DNA of 64,000 nt from Homarus americanus (GCF_018991925.1 NW_024737068.1:11486561-11550560); one strand, 5' to 3'. Positions 1 to 12,050 are shown, counted from the first letter of the stretch. Made by a program: numbers and translations. Notes: generated by a model from the letters alone, not told the origin.

Positions 1-504
1 GGGTTTCAGAATAGCTTGTATCTTTTCTCCCTCACTTCCAGGATTAGTCTTCTTCTAGATGGCTCCTGATGGTTCATTTATTCCGTACACTTCTAGCGGC
101 GATAAATAGATAAATATATATATATATATTTTTTTACTAACAACATAACTTTAAGTCTTTGTCCATCGACAATTTCATATTCAGATCCTATAGAAACTCT
201 TTCATCTCACCTAAAAGTCTTACCTCGTTTGTCTACGAATGTTCTTGGTGACATTTCTAATTAGTTTGCTTCTAGAGACGACAAGTATTAGTGTTGTAAT
301 GTTCCGCTGAACGAGTGTCCGAGAGTCGTTCGTCACCTCCATCTTCAGCACCTTCAAGAGACACACCTTTGTTCTTGGACTACAGTGTTCAGTCTTCCCA
401 ATACTGTCTCTAATGCTTATTCTTCCTCGCTTCTACTGCTCGTCTTTATCTATATCCTAAGCTCTCCATAGTCCTTCGGTCTCCCCCCTCCCACCCCACA
501 TCCC
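1..504. other. Unique sequence, no gene recognised
   Basis: Mixed-composition DNA with a short (TA)n run near 113-128. No reading frame of useful length, no splice-framed coding stretch and no RNA gene is visible. It is the left flank of the CCA/CCG repeat block that follows. Confidence 0.5.
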
Positions 505-569
505 ACCACCATCATCACCACCACCGTCGCCGCCGCCGCCGTCTCCACCACCACCTCCACCACCAACAC
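505..569. repeat. Interrupted trinucleotide repeat (CAC/CCG/ATC)
   Basis: A run of trinucleotides of the form CCA, ATC, CCG and CTC, with an uninterrupted CGCCGCCGCCGCCG core near 528-541. It is read as a simple-sequence repeat: no frame extends beyond the repeat on either side. Confidence 0.8.
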
Positions 570-879
570 TTGGGGGTTCAGCCATAACAGCTCGTTCTCC
601 GTGTCCTAAAGTACTCATAGCTCTTCATTTAGTGGCTGTCTAGAATCCACCAAGGTCTAGATCCTTCCAGTAAGACATAACCTCAGGGTCAAATGAATCA
701 GATTCAAGTACGGTTTATATACCTGAAAAGATTTATACAACTTATACTTAAGAATATGGCTGGATAAATTGTCGTTGCTTTTAACCGTGTTGGGTATCTT
801 ACCTTCTTAATGCTGTATCGTCATATATCTCAGTTTAAACATCCGGAGAACATTATAACACTGATAAACTTCAGATTAG

Positions 880-1446
880 GAGAGTAGGTGGTAGGAGGCG
901 GGGTTAAAGAGGGAGCAGTAATGGAGAGGGATAAGGAGGTGGGAGGTGGTGGAGGGTCGACTGAGAGGAGGAAGGAGAGGAAGAGTAGTGGGGAGGGTGG
1001 AGGGTTAAGAGTTAAGGTTAAGGGATGGGAGGGGAAAAATCTACCAGGAAAGGAGGTTAAAGGGACGGACAGGATGGTAAGACAACAGTCAGAGGTGTTA
1101 CGGGAGGGGCAGGAGAGAGAGAGAGAGGTGTAAGTGAAGTAGGATGGGGGAGTCGCAGGTGTGAGGGGAAAAGAGTGAGAAAAAAGGAGAGTAGAGGGGT
1201 GGTGAGAGGTTAATTAAGAGGTCACTAGGGAGGGACGGGAGGGAGGATAAATCTGGTGAGGTCAGCTGAGAGGGGTGAGGCAGGTTAGGCAAGGTGAGGG
1301 AGGGAGGGGGTGAGTGAGTACACTCTCTAGGGAGGGGTGAGTTTGCAAAGTGGATGGGGAACATCAAGAGGGGAGAGGGGGAATATTGGAGGATGATGGA
1401 GAAATGATGGAGGGTGGTGATGAAGTGAAGGATGGGGTGATGGAAG
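880..1446. repeat. Purine-rich (GGA/GAG) low-complexity tract
   Basis: About 560 bp in which the plus strand is almost entirely purine (GGAGGAAGGAGAGG-type sequence). Open frames on both strands here encode only Gly/Glu/Arg or Ser/Pro/Leu low complexity, so they are treated as by-products of composition. The tract grades directly into the G-rich minisatellite on its right. Confidence 0.7.
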
Positions 1447-1938
1447 GGTCAGCTGGGGTCCCGGGAAGGGTCTGCTGAGGCTCCTGGGGGAGGGTCAGGT
1501 GAGGGAGAGGGTCCCGGGGATGGGTCAGCTGAGGGTCCCGGAGGAGGGGTGATGGAGGGTCAGCTGAGGGTTCTGGGGTGGGGTGATGGAGGGGTCAGCT
1601 GAGGGGAGGGTCTGAGGGAGGGTCTCGGGGTGGGGTGATTGAGGGGTCAGCTGAGGAGGGTCTCGGGGAGGGGTGATAGGGGTCAGCTGAGGGAGGGTCT
1701 CGGGGTGGGGTGATGGAGGTTCAGCTGAGGAGGTCTCGGGGAAGGGTGATGGAAGGGTCAGCTGAGGGAGGGTCCCGGGGAGGGGTGATGGAGGGTCAGC
1801 TGAGGGGTCTCGGGGGAGGGTCAGCTGAGGGAGGGTCTCGGGGAGGGTCAGCTGAGGGAGGTCTAGGGGATGGGTGATGGAGGGGTCAGCTGAGGGAGGG
1901 TCCCGGAGGAGGGGTGAGGAGGGTCCCGGGGAGGGCGG
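1447..1938. repeat. G-rich minisatellite, unit about 38 bp
   Basis: Tandem array of about 13 imperfect copies. Each unit contains GGTCAGCTGAGGGAGG, then GTCTCGGGG or GTCCCGGGG, then AGGGGTGATGGAG. Length varies by loss of the GTGATGGAG segment or of one or two G residues. The repeated GGG/GGGG runs fit a G-quadruplex pattern. Confidence 0.88.
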
Positions 1939-2045
1939 AGCACATGGAGACTATTGGAAGGTAAAAGGTTGTCACAGTCAATCTAGCACGCTGGATGACG
2001 TTATTATTTGATCAAGAACTGTGAACCTTTTTCCTTGCTGGGGCT

Positions 2046-2490
2046 CGACCAGTAGCACGACCAGGGCACGACCAGGGCACGACCAGGGCACAACTTGCGT
2101 ATGACCAAGGTACGGCCAGGAGTACCACTAGGAGAACGAACCAGGGCATGATCAGGAGTACGACCAGGAGCACGACCAAGGTACGACCAAGCCCCGGGGT
2201 ACGACCAGGACACGACTAGGAGCACGACCAAGGCACGACTTGCGCATGACCAAAGTTCTGCCAGGAGTGCCACTAGGAGAATGAACCAGGGCATGATCAG
2301 GAGTACGACCAGGATACGACTGGGAGCACGATCAAAAGCATTAAAAAAGGGCACGACTAACTAGGAGCACGAGCAAGGTACGACCGGGAGTACGACCAAG
2401 GCGCACCGGATTGGAATTACAGTGGAGTACTATCAATGGAAGACGACCAAAAGAACGACCCATAGACAACGACTAGGGGAGAAACGACCA
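2046..2490. repeat. Minisatellite built on an 11-12 bp ACGACCAGG unit
   Basis: Repeated ACGACCAGGGC, ACGACCAGGAGC and ACGACCAAGGT motifs, with a longer higher-order segment (ACTTGCG...TGACCAA...CCACTAGGAGAA) present twice at about 2092-2135 and 2230-2285. The order decays towards the right end. A minus-strand frame across it (2004-2354) is a product of the repeat. Confidence 0.85.
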
Positions 2491-2552
2491 GTAAGCAAAG
2501 GGAAACCAGTCAGTCTGCACCTGAATTCTCACACATTATTCAGTACTGTGTA

Positions 2553-2976
2553 GAGAGAGAGAGAGAGAAGACTCACATAGACAGACAGACAGACAAATGA
2601 AAGAACTAAGCTGATCAAAACAGCTCTACACTTGAGCTAAAGGGAGAGGTTCAGCAGTAAGGAAAATAAAAGCGAGTCATTACTGCTAAGACCACAACTG
2701 TCATCAACAAGGAACGTTACAATGAAACGTCGCCTCGGCCTAACAGCATTTAGTAAAGGGCGGGTGAATGACTGTAAAGAGAGAGAGAGAGAGAGAGAGA
2801 GAATATGGATATGCGTGCATGTGAAGAGAAAAGAAAAAAGGAAAAAGCGAGAGAAAGAAAGAAACAAACAAACAAACAAACAGTGTTGGTACCCTGTATG
2901 TAAAGGGATAAAGAGAGAGAGAGAAAGGGAAAGTGTGGGTATTCCTGCATCTAACGAGAGAGAGAGAGAGAGAGAG
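2553..2976. repeat. Clustered (GA)n, (ACAG)n and (AAAC)n microsatellites
   Basis: GA runs at 2553-2568, 2777-2803 and 2955-2976, GACA repeats at 2579-2598 and an AAAC run at 2863-2881. The three overlapping short frames here (Arg/Glu-rich on plus, Ser/Leu-rich on minus) are simple-sequence translations. Confidence 0.8.
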
Positions 2977-3317
2977 ACGCATCATAACCTTGGTCTTATC
3001 ACTCGCTCGCCGACCCCGGGAAAGTGTAGCTAATTCTTTACCGATACCAGATTCTGCACCCGCTTGATAACGATTACAACGACCTCATTAACAGGAGTTT
3101 AATGTGTGAATGCCAAATGGAATCTGAATAGCTAAGCGTCGTAAATAACTGAGATAAGGCAAGTGCCAGCCAGCCGAGCCAAGGCAGGCAGGGAGGGAGA
3201 GACCAGGGCAGAAGTCTTTTTCCTCTATTCTTCGTCGCTGTTTCACTCGCTTGTAGTCTCTTCTGGATGTTGAAGTTTCAAGTCGACTAACGGGAGTTCT
3301 CCAGGGTATTCTGTGTG

Positions 3318-3376
3318 AGTGAGTGCGTGCGTGTGTGGTGCGTGCGTGCGTGTGTGTGTGCGTGTGTGTGTGTGTT
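3318..3376. repeat. (GT)n/(GCGT)n microsatellite
   Basis: Alternating GTGTGTGCGTGCGTG sequence, a purine-pyrimidine alternation of the type that favours Z-DNA. Confidence 0.75.
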
Positions 3377-5012
3377 TTGTGGAGAGGGCTATGCTGGGTA
3401 GTGGTGAGGTGATGTGTGTGTTTATCGTTATGTTTCGATCGTTTCGTTTCGTCGAGGTGTCGTAAATTTTATTCTTCTTGGGGGTCGAAACCTGGAAGAA
3501 TATCGGGTTTTCATTTACATCCCGATCTGTGTTGCGACAGGGTGGTGGTGATGGCTCCTCCTCTTCTTTATCTTCTTTTTTTTCTTTCTCTTCCCTTGTG
3601 CCTACGTTCTTCCCTTCCTCATTTTCCTCCTTTCAAGTGTTTCCAGGTCTCCAACTCTCCCTTTGCATTCCGTTTCTCCCTCAGGGTACCGCAGGGCCAT
3701 CCGTGCCCTCCCCTGCACCCTTCTCCTCTCCTCTCCCCCTCCCCCTCCTCTCCCTCCCTCCCTTCCTCCACCTTCACCCCACATCCCCAACACACACGTA
3801 ATGAACCAGTTAAAACTTGGCCACGTTTTATCTTCGCGGCCCCAGCTACTAATAAAGCTGGTCCGCGGATTTAGCACACCATTAAATATGGAAATTATAA
3901 CTGGGGACTCCGAGGTCTTTTATCAACCCTGCTGTTGCGACCTTTTTGCCCCCAGCCATCTGAGGAAGGAAAAAACTGGTTGTGTTGGTCTTATCTGCCC
4001 CGGGTATTTTCCTCAACTATTAGAGGGACGATTATATAATGCTATTCTGAGTTCAGGTACTTAAGAGGTTTATACGGTGAATATTCCTCCTAACTGCAGT
4101 TGTAGGAACACATCTAACTGGTTTTCTTTAATTAAACAACAGCAATAAGATCAAAATAACATCAAGACTCTACCTTAACTATACACGTTCATTTAACATC
4201 AATTAAGTGACAAAGTGAAAATTCATATATCTTTCACAATAATTTTAATGTCTTAATTTACTGCAGCTAATTAAAGGTATCTGGTTACAATAGACTCGGT
4301 GTAGTTATGATGTTATTGTCTTATGTTATTATGGTGTTTTAGCTTAAGTCATCCAGTTAAGATAATGTCTTTAGTTACGAGAAATATTCACGGTGCGGAC
4401 CTATGAGAATTTGAACCCGGAAACAGTCAGTCTTTAATGTCGGGTCAGGTTATGTTGTGTCTTAGTGTGCTGGAATGTTTGTATAACCTGGGTGGTATAT
4501 CTTTAGTATGCTGACGTGTATATATGTGTATTATAGTGTATATCTTTAATATGTTGACGCGTATATCTGTGTATAATTGTGTGCATATCTTTAGTACTGT
4601 ATGTTAAAGTAAACGTTCTATTATGACATGATGAATATTACTAGTACAGTCATCCTGTATGTTATATGTCCTTGATATACATACAGTATATAGTATGGTG
4701 GGATGTATGATTACTGCTTTAGTTAAACGTTCTTTCGTATACTGATATACTTATGTGACTTTTGGCGGGGGTGCAGTATATCTCTAGTCTCGTTATATTT
4801 ACATGATGGGTGTATAGGGAGTTGATCAGTGACGTCAGTGTTAAAGTTCAGTGTGTTTACGTAGGAGGTGTGGCTGGCAATTCCTTCCTCGGTGTTGACA
4901 GTGTACTAGTGTGTGGAATTTAAAACTATTTTAGTGTACCATTAAATTTTTTTTTTTTATGAATTATGGGTGAAAAAGTTATGGTGGAATTCAAACACTG
5001 AAATAATAGATA
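3377..5012. other. Intergenic sequence, no gene recognised
   Basis: A pyrimidine-rich patch (about 3555-3790) is followed by AT-rich unique DNA. Short overlapping frames at 3416-4064 have Ser/Pro/Leu composition imposed by the CT-rich patch and show no domain I recognise. Confidence 0.5.
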
Positions 5013-5025
5013 CCACACACACACA

Positions 5026-5086
<61 letters not shown>
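5013..5086. repeat. (CA)n microsatellite
   Basis: About 36 CA dinucleotides with one CCC interruption near 5030. Confidence 0.95.
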
Positions 5087-5089
<3 letters not shown>

Positions 5090-5561
5090 TAACAACTTTA
5101 GAATGCCTGACTGAAGTTATCTTATTACCGAGTAAGATAATATGCAATACAATATAATAATAGTGTGTAGTGTTGGACTGTTGACAGCTGTATTTTACAC
5201 GTATATTACACCACTTCACTGATGATGTGATATACACTGGACAATATATATTACTAAATGCGTTATTACCATTTTATACAAGTTGATGAATGTTACAATT
5301 AGTGTAATTTTAAAACATTTTGTAATGCGGCCATAGACTGGTACATCATATGAATAATAACACATCCGACCAGTGTAAATGAGCACTACTAGATGAGTTA
5401 TATTGTAGTTTAACTTTGTAATGGCCTTTTCTGTCCAGTCATTTGAGGGACAAATTAAACAACGAGAAGGAATAAACTCTAATGAAAACAGAGTAATACC
5501 ATTAAGCGATCTATTCAACTCGTTTAATACACGAACCGGGTGAGGGAAGCTTCTGCCTACC

Positions 5562-5581
5562 AGACACAGACACACACACGC

Positions 5582-5624
<43 letters not shown>

Positions 5625-5637
5625 CACACACACACAC
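5562..5637. repeat. (CA)n microsatellite with CG interruptions
   Basis: CA repeat interrupted by CACG units near 5579-5586 and 5618. Confidence 0.93.
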
Positions 5638-6136
5638 TGTAAACACAAATTATGACGTCATTATAAACATGGCTTTCCCTGTATCATCTCTCCTCTAGCA
5701 TCAAGAGACTATCTCCTAGGCTAGCTGGGAGACCTGGGAGATTTGCATAACTGGCCATGGTAGCATCTTGCAGAGAGAGTGGGGGTTAGGGGGAGAAAGA
5801 GCACAGGGGGAAGGGGAGAAGGAGAAGGAGCACAGAACGGGGAGGAGGAACACAGGAGAAGGAGGTGGAGCACAGGGCAAAGTGGAGGAGGAACACGGGA
5901 AGGGGGTAGGAGATGAGGAGATGTAGGTGGCCGCAGTGGATACAGGCGCCATACACGGAGCGTACTAGACCAGATGTATATTTTTTTTATGTACAATGCC
6001 GGCGGAAACACAAGGAAAGGAATGAGGGGGTATTTACATAATGGTAGGGGGGAGGGGGAATTAAGGTTGTTGGTGGGGTATAAGGGAAGTGCTGGTGAAG
6101 CTGGCACAACATACGTATTTGTTCATGGAGTTTAAT

Positions 6137-6138
<2 letters not shown>

Positions 6139-6216
<78 letters not shown>
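6139..6216. repeat. (GT)n microsatellite ending in (GA)4
   Basis: About 35 GT dinucleotides followed by GAGAGAGA. Further imperfect GTAT/GTGC repetition continues to about 6340. Confidence 0.94.
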
Positions 6217-6217
<1 letters not shown>

Positions 6218-6952
6218 TTTAATGCGAATGTGTATGTGCCTGTATGCGTGTGCGTGTACAGTATATGCTTGTATATGGCTATGCATGAGTGTATACTTGT
6301 ATATGAGTGTATTATATACCTACATGTAAACGTGTATACATGCCCCTGTACCTCAGTGAACTAACCCTGAATCTATTCCCGGATTATTTTTTAGCAGTTT
6401 ATTTATTTTTTATTATCATGGATCCCTCGAAGCTTTACGGATAAAACATCAAAAAACACAATAAAAACCTCGGGATATGATGGATATACCCGAGGTCAAG
6501 GTACCCGGGGCGTGAACACTGAGAAGGTCAGCCCTATGGTGCGTGACCCTAACCTCTCAACCCTTCCTGTAATAACATAACTAAAGTGTTGATACCTGGT
6601 AAAAGATCTATTTTTTCTATGAGTTGAGTGAAATTAATATATCTGAGGAATAAATGTGATATACCCGCTATAAAAGAGAAATATTCCTTATAATATTGCT
6701 GTGTTTTGGTGTGTAATATATAGACAATAAACCTTAAAGAAATATATCCCAGGTGAGCCTATAATTTGATATATCTCACTACATTTCTATTTACAATTAT
6801 TGATCACTACTTACCTCGTCTACACACATGCATATATTGACTGCTTAATGAAGTTGAGATACATTTAATTTGGGTGATGAAGTCGTCTTAGTGCGATATA
6901 TACAGGTGTGTGTGTTTAACTATGTGTTTCTATGTTAATAATAAGACTCAAA
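6217..6952. other. Intergenic sequence, no gene recognised
   Basis: AT-rich, non-repetitive DNA apart from the decaying GTAT tail at its left end. No coding or RNA feature was seen. Confidence 0.5.
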
Positions 6953-7456
6953 ACACACACACACACACACACACTCTCTCTCTCTCTTCATACGTGATCT
7001 ATCCACTTAATAAGAGCCAGTCTAGTCAGCCACGTCTCGGGCGTGGAGGGCGCACGGGCTGTCATGTGTCATGGTGGCGGTGCAAGAACTCTGATGGATG
7101 GACTTACCGCACGTCCTCTCTCTCCTCCCGCATGGTCCTCTCTCTTCTATCTCTCTTTCTCCTTTACGTCTCTCTTTTCAGTCTCCACGCCCTTTCTTTC
7201 TACTCTTTCTCCACGCCCTTTCTACTCGTGTTAAGCCTTTTCTACTCAGCCCCAAGCATATTTCATCCCTCTTACATCCCTTTTCTTCTCACCTACCCTT
7301 TACACCGCGCCTTTCCCTCACCCCACCCAGAACACCTCCTTTACACTACCTAAAAAAAAAATTTGAAATGCTAACAGACACAGACCAGACAAGTGGCAAA
7401 GACTTAGGATACATGAAGTAAGATGATCTGAACTGATAATGGAGTAGGTAGGAAAC

Positions 7457-7670
7457 AGCTGCCAAACAGGGAGGTACTACCGCCTGGGAAGATATTGGCA
7501 GCATAATGTGTTGTCTAATGGTAGACCCTGCTGCCATATGGCATCACGAAAATTGTGACCAAGTCCCAGGTTGCTGATCTGACTTTCTGCCTCATCAGCA
7601 CACAGTTGCAGGGTCTCAATTGTTTCTCTTTGACAACACAACATATATATTGTTTCTCACTCTTGATCTA
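7457..7670 (+). repeat. Dispersed repeat family 1, copy A
   Basis: A block of about 210 bp starting at CCAAACAGGGAGGTACTACC and including GTAGACCCTGCTGCCATATG, then GACCAAGTCCCAGGTTGCTG, and ending around TTTCTCACTCTTGATCT. The same block occurs at 40,300-40,513 (minus) and 40,785-41,003 (plus), with very few differences over the central 170 bp. The head resembles the start of abundant decapod SINE-type repeats that I know; that attribution is inference. No open frame is shared by the copies. Confidence 0.85.
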
Positions 7671-7997
7671 TTTTACTTTTGCCTTATATGTATTAATTTA
7701 TGGTTTAATGTGTACTAATCTGGGGGTATGAAGGAGTTTGGGTTAGTTGAGGTTCTGTGAAATGGAACTTTAACAGATAAGTCTTGGACCCTCCAGTTAT
7801 CCTCATGGGCTGATGGAGGGTGTGTGGTAGCGGCTGTAGTGAGTGTCTCGTCAGAACACTGGTTGTTGGAGTACCTTTAGAATAGAGAAAGCGATGACAT
7901 ATCCCTAGGAGAACAATGCTGGAAGTTATCTGCTAAAGACACTATTGTTAATTGTTTGTTATGGGTTTTTGTACACCGAATGAAGTGAGGCGAAATG

Positions 7998-8041
7998 CCA
8001 CCACACCACACCACACCACACCACACCACACCACACCACAC
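7998..8041. repeat. (CCACA)n microsatellite
   Basis: Nine nearly perfect CCACA pentamers. The frame across it on the minus strand (Cys-Gly-Val-Val-Trp) is repeat-derived. Confidence 0.93.
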
Positions 8042-8654
8042 CCAGCCTACAGATGACCTCAGTGTTACAGCTAAGAGCACACGTGTCAAGTGGTCGTTAT
8101 TAAGCAGGGTCTGGCTCCGAATATGTCCAATCTTCACCGGAGCAATTTCAGCTAAATTTCTGACAAAATATATCATGGTAAGACTTGAAGTAATGGTGAT
8201 GCCTAAAATGTCAGTACTGTGTGATGATGTTATTGTTAAAAGTTATGATAAACTGTACGATATCAACATCTTACTGACTACACTATTATGATATATTAAT
8301 TTAGTTGCATTGGAGGAAACCAAGTCAGATGTATCACACTCAGTTTTGCATGCGAGGTCTTTCTGGGGAGTTGAAGTTATCTGTTGTCTGACCTGCAGAA
8401 TTTCATCAAGTGAGAGTAGGTAAGTCAGCGTGAAGGATGTATGGAAGATTGACTCAATACAAGTTGCTGACAGTGGTGGTAAGTAGTGGCTGGAGATGGA
8501 CACTGTCAGCGGTGTTGTGTGGGCGGATGTGGGCGATACAGACAGGACCTGAGTGTGGTGTGGGCGTGATATTGGCAGCCAACAGGTTACAATGGCCGGG
8601 CACGACGGAGTCTGGTGGCACCTATTGTCCCCTCGTGACAGATGTCTTTCCTTC

Positions 8655-8870
8655 CACCCTCATCCCTCCCCTGTGTCCCTCATCATTCCCCTGTGTCCCT
8701 CATCATTCCCCTGTGCCCCTCACCCCTTCTGTGTCCTTTACCCCTTCCCCGTGTCCTTTACCCCTTCCCCGTGTCCTTTACCCCTCCCCCGTGTCCTTTA
8801 CCCCTCCCCCGTGTCCTTTACCCCTTCCCCGTGTCCTTTACCCCTCCCCTGTGTCCCCCACCCCTCCTTG
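8655..8870. repeat. 20-bp C-rich minisatellite
   Basis: About ten copies of CCCCGTGTCCTTTACCCCTY. The first three copies carry a CATCATTCC variant in place of TTTACCCC. All three plus-strand frames are open here because the unit has no stop codon. Confidence 0.9.
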
Positions 8871-8976
8871 ACTCAAGGGCCGGAAGTCGCCCCTCACAGG
8901 GTCATGGACTGGGGACAGGACGGAAGAGTCGTGTTTTGCCCCTAGGAATATATCCTACATGGCTCCTTGCCGCTTT

Positions 8977-9115
8977 CTGTCTCTCACACTCTCCCTCTCT
9001 TTCTCTCACACTCTCCCTCTCTGTCTCTCACACTCTCCCTCTCTTTCTCTCACACTCTCCCTCTCTCTCTGTCTCACACTCTCCCTCTCTGTCTCTCACA
9101 CTCTCTCCCCCTTTC
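8977..9115. repeat. 22-bp CT-rich minisatellite
   Basis: About six copies of a unit containing TCTCTCACACTCTCCCTC, alternating TTTCT and GTCTC spacers. It ends in a short CTGT run at 9126-9137. Confidence 0.85.
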
Positions 9116-9503
9116 TGACACACTGTCTGTCTGTCTGTATTAATTTATATTTGTTTATTACCGTTTTCACAATGATTTTCCATGTAATTGTATTCATTTC
9201 TCTCAAATAAATTGGAAGCTAATGTGTTGTTTCAGTAGGTATCGTGTGTAGCTGATGTTCAGTATGTGGCCAGGCAACAAGGAGGCGGGTGTTGGGATGC
9301 CACACCGAAGAATATTGAGTCTGAGGTGAAAGATGGCATGAGGGAGAGACTTCATTGTGATGTCCGAAAAATAATTTTAGTCTTGATAGTTCGAACCAAT
9401 TGGTGGAAGGGAGGGGGGGAGGGAGGGGTGCACTGAAATAATTCGAATTTGCTAGAATTTGGATTAGCCGGAGTATCTTTGTTATACGAATTTTGAATCT
9501 GAT

Positions 9504-9586
9504 GTACACCCACTAAAAATTATTCGGCACCCTTACGGCCTGATACATTATGACACGGGTGCCGAATATTTTTTTAGTGGGTGTAC
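9504..9586. mobile_element. Miniature palindromic element flanked by TA
   Basis: An 83-bp inverted repeat. The left arm GTACACCCACTAAAAA continues into TTATTCGGCACCC, and the right arm reads GGGTGCCGAATA followed by TTTTTTTAGTGGGTGTAC. The arms match over about 28 bp, with only small length differences in the A/T run, and enclose a loop of about 25 nt. A TA dinucleotide lies just inside the outer G at each end, consistent with TA target duplication by a Tc1/mariner-type MITE. An internally deleted mariner-like element or a fold-back repeat are both possible. No transposase sequence is present. Confidence 0.7.
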
Positions 9587-9589
9587 AGT

Positions 9590-10560
9590 ATAGTGCGTAG
9601 ATTGATGAAGTTAATGAAAAATGGGTTCCGCAGCCTTTTAGCGTCAGTGTGGATACAACACACCGAACACTAAGTCTTTGGTATCCATGGATGCATTGTG
9701 CTAGGTACTGCACCTGACCGCCTTTTCTTCCCCCAACTGGAAATTAAAGTAGCCATTTATAGTTGGGTGGACTTGAGTGCCCCGGGGATGAATGGAGTGC
9801 TGTGTCCATTCGCCGCCACACCCCATAACAGGTGCAGTGTCAACTTTGTTTCTTTGGTCAATAACTAAATAAAACTGACATTTTTATATAAGGTGAGTGG
9901 AACATGAGGTGATTGAGGCACCCGACACTAAAAATGAATAGAGACGACCGGAGTGTGTCAGGCGGGAGTTGTTAGACGACACCGTTAAAGGCGTTCCATA
10001 CATGTACTGTACAACCGGTGCTGCCCTTGACGCAGTGATCATGTGTGTCTGTGCACAAACTTCCTTACGAAACTACAAAGGTTGTTTTTGTTGTTGCCTT
10101 CATATTATAATTATGAAGAAAAAGGAACAAGACACTACATCTTCGGATCAAGACAAAATTCGGATTAGCGAGGCTGGATTATCCTGGACATACCTAGGTA
10201 GTGTCAGTAGTGAACAAAGTTTGTGAAGATATTTTTATTCATTTTTTAATTTGTAAGGTCACATACCGAGTATCTTTCTGTTCCTTCCTTTCTCTTTCTT
10301 CTTTTTTTCCTCTCCTAGTTCTTCTTCCTTTCTCTTCCTCACTCCTCCTCAAGTATTACCTCCTATTCTAACATCTTAATACAGCTACAGTACCTCCCTG
10401 GCGTCTCGGTCACCACACAACACAACAGCTACACCTCACCATCAACACATTGATTTCCTCACTGAGTCCACCAGAATATTTGGTGTTCATCAATTATGTA
10501 TGAAGACTTGTGTATGAAGACATCAACTGTGTATGAAGTTTACGGTAATAAACCAGGTAA
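9590..10560. other. Intergenic sequence, no gene recognised
   Basis: Mixed-composition DNA. The short frame at 9969-10226 has an ordinary composition but no recognisable motif and no splice-site support. It includes a CT-rich patch at 10,275-10,360. Confidence 0.45.
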
Positions 10561-10562
10561 GA

Positions 10563-10700
10563 CAGACAGACAGACAGACAGACAGCACCATGAACTATAT
10601 TCCCCAAACCTTTTCAGTTCGAAGATATAAATTTTGTTCTTTTGTCAATAATGTTTACAGCCTCTACTAGGAGATTGTGTGTGTGTGTGTGTGTGTGTGT
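10563..10700. repeat. (ACAG)n and (GT)n microsatellites
   Basis: GACA repeats at about 10,563-10,588 and a GT run at 10,676-10,700. Confidence 0.85.
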
Positions 10701-10969
10701 ACAACGAGCAAAGAGAGAATAACTGGTATAAGAGAGTAAATAAGTAGGACAGTGAGAGTGAGACACAAACAGCGTGATAAACGTGACACAACTAACACAC
10801 GAGAACACGTAGAAAGAAAGTGTAAACACCAAAGAAGACAAGTGAAGGAAAAAATCCGGGAGGAGAAAACAAAGGAAAGGAGAGACGGTGGGGGGAGGCG
10901 GAGGCTGACGTGGCGAGAGTCAAGATGTTTCACTCAAGTTGGTGATTGTTGTTGACACCTGTAGGGTCG

Positions 10970-11200
10970 AGGTGCCGCGGTGCCAGGCAGGGGCGGCGTG
11001 CTATAGTGCCTGGCAGGGGAGGCGTGTTATAGTACCTGGTAGGGGCGGGGTGTCATGGTACCCGGCAGGAGCGGCGTGCCATGGTGCCAGTCAAGGGCGG
11101 CGTGCTATAGTGCCTGGTAGGGGCTAGGTTCCACTGTAAGGCAGGGGTAGGGTGCTGTGATGCCAAACAGGGGTGGAGTGTCACTGTGCCAGGCAGGGAA
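10970..11200. repeat. 26-bp GC-rich minisatellite
   Basis: About nine imperfect copies of a unit reading GTGCCTGGCAGGGG then CGGCGTGCTATA. Divergence is mostly in the CGGCG segment, where CpG is often replaced by TG or CA forms. It abuts the CpG-dense patch on its right. Confidence 0.85.
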
Positions 11201-11239
11201 AGGAACGCCACTTTCCAGTGCTCCCACCACCTAGCGTCA

Positions 11240-11640
11240 ACTTCTTCAACAGGAACACACACTCTCCACCTCTGTTAGGTGTCCTCACCCTCCTCTTACT
11301 CTTGCTGGTGTTGTCCCGGAGCGGGAGGTTCAGCTGGACCCTCCTCCCAGCTCTCATCAACACGTCGCCACCAGTCCCTCATCTCTCTCAACTTCGTCAC
11401 TCTTCCCAACAATCCTCCACCCTCCCCTGCTGGCGTTATCACGAGCCAGGAGGCGACAGGACGGCCAACTTGTCGTGGTGGCTCGCCCACAGCCAGCCCA
11501 GCTTCAGTGACACATTCTAATGAAATCCTACACGGCCACCAAAGATGCCGCGCCGGGAAGTTGCGACGGGTTGTCATGGGGCGTCGAGCCACTACCAGCA
11601 GGCGACGGCCGAGGGAGGAAGTCGCCGGGGAGAGGGATAA
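11240..11640 (+). other. CpG-dense patch with a possible exon (weak)
   Basis: CpG density is clearly higher than in the surrounding 10 kb between about 11,320 and 11,640. A plus-strand frame across 11,240-11,520 encodes a strongly hydrophobic stretch (LLGVLTLLLLLLVL, about 11,272-11,313) followed by a Ser/Pro/Arg-rich segment ending in ANLSWWLAHSQPSFSDTF and a stop. That layout would fit a signal anchor plus stem region, but no ATG precedes it in frame, no convincing splice sites are visible, and the other frames on both strands are also open. It may equally be a CpG island or promoter fragment, or compositional chance. Confidence 0.18.
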
Positions 11641-12050
11641 GACCAGGGGAGTGGGAGGAGACCTGGGAGAGGGAGGAGACTTGGTGAGAGGGATGAGACT
11701 TGGAGAGGAAGGAGGTGTTGGAGAAAGGGAAAACCTGTTGGAGAGAGAGAGAGGATTTGAGGGAAATTATGTGAGGATGACTGAGACAGTAAATATTGGG
11801 AGGAAAAGGAGGTAATGCGAGGAAGACATGTTGAGGACATGGAGGGATGGAGTGAAAGGGGAGATGATGGGGTGAGAAATGAAAATTTGAATGAGGGGAG
11901 GGAAATTTTAGAGAGAGTAGGATGGGTGTGTATAATAAAAGGACACTGGGGAGGAGAAATGCTTGGTAGAGGGATGGTGGACTGTGAAGGAGAGATATAG
12001 GGAGATTGGGCGAGACGTGAGGATGGTAAAAGAGGATTAAAAATAACACA
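11640..12050. repeat. Purine-rich low-complexity tract
   Basis: The plus strand is GGAGA-rich (GAGGGAGGAGACTTGG-type). Open frames on both strands are low complexity. It grades into ordinary sequence by about 12,050. Confidence 0.6.

Noticed and set aside
11279..11815. 178-codon plus frame MSSPSSYSCWCCPGAG...
   Set aside because: The second half is a purine-tract translation (Gly/Glu/Arg) and the start overlaps other open frames; no supporting splice or domain evidence.
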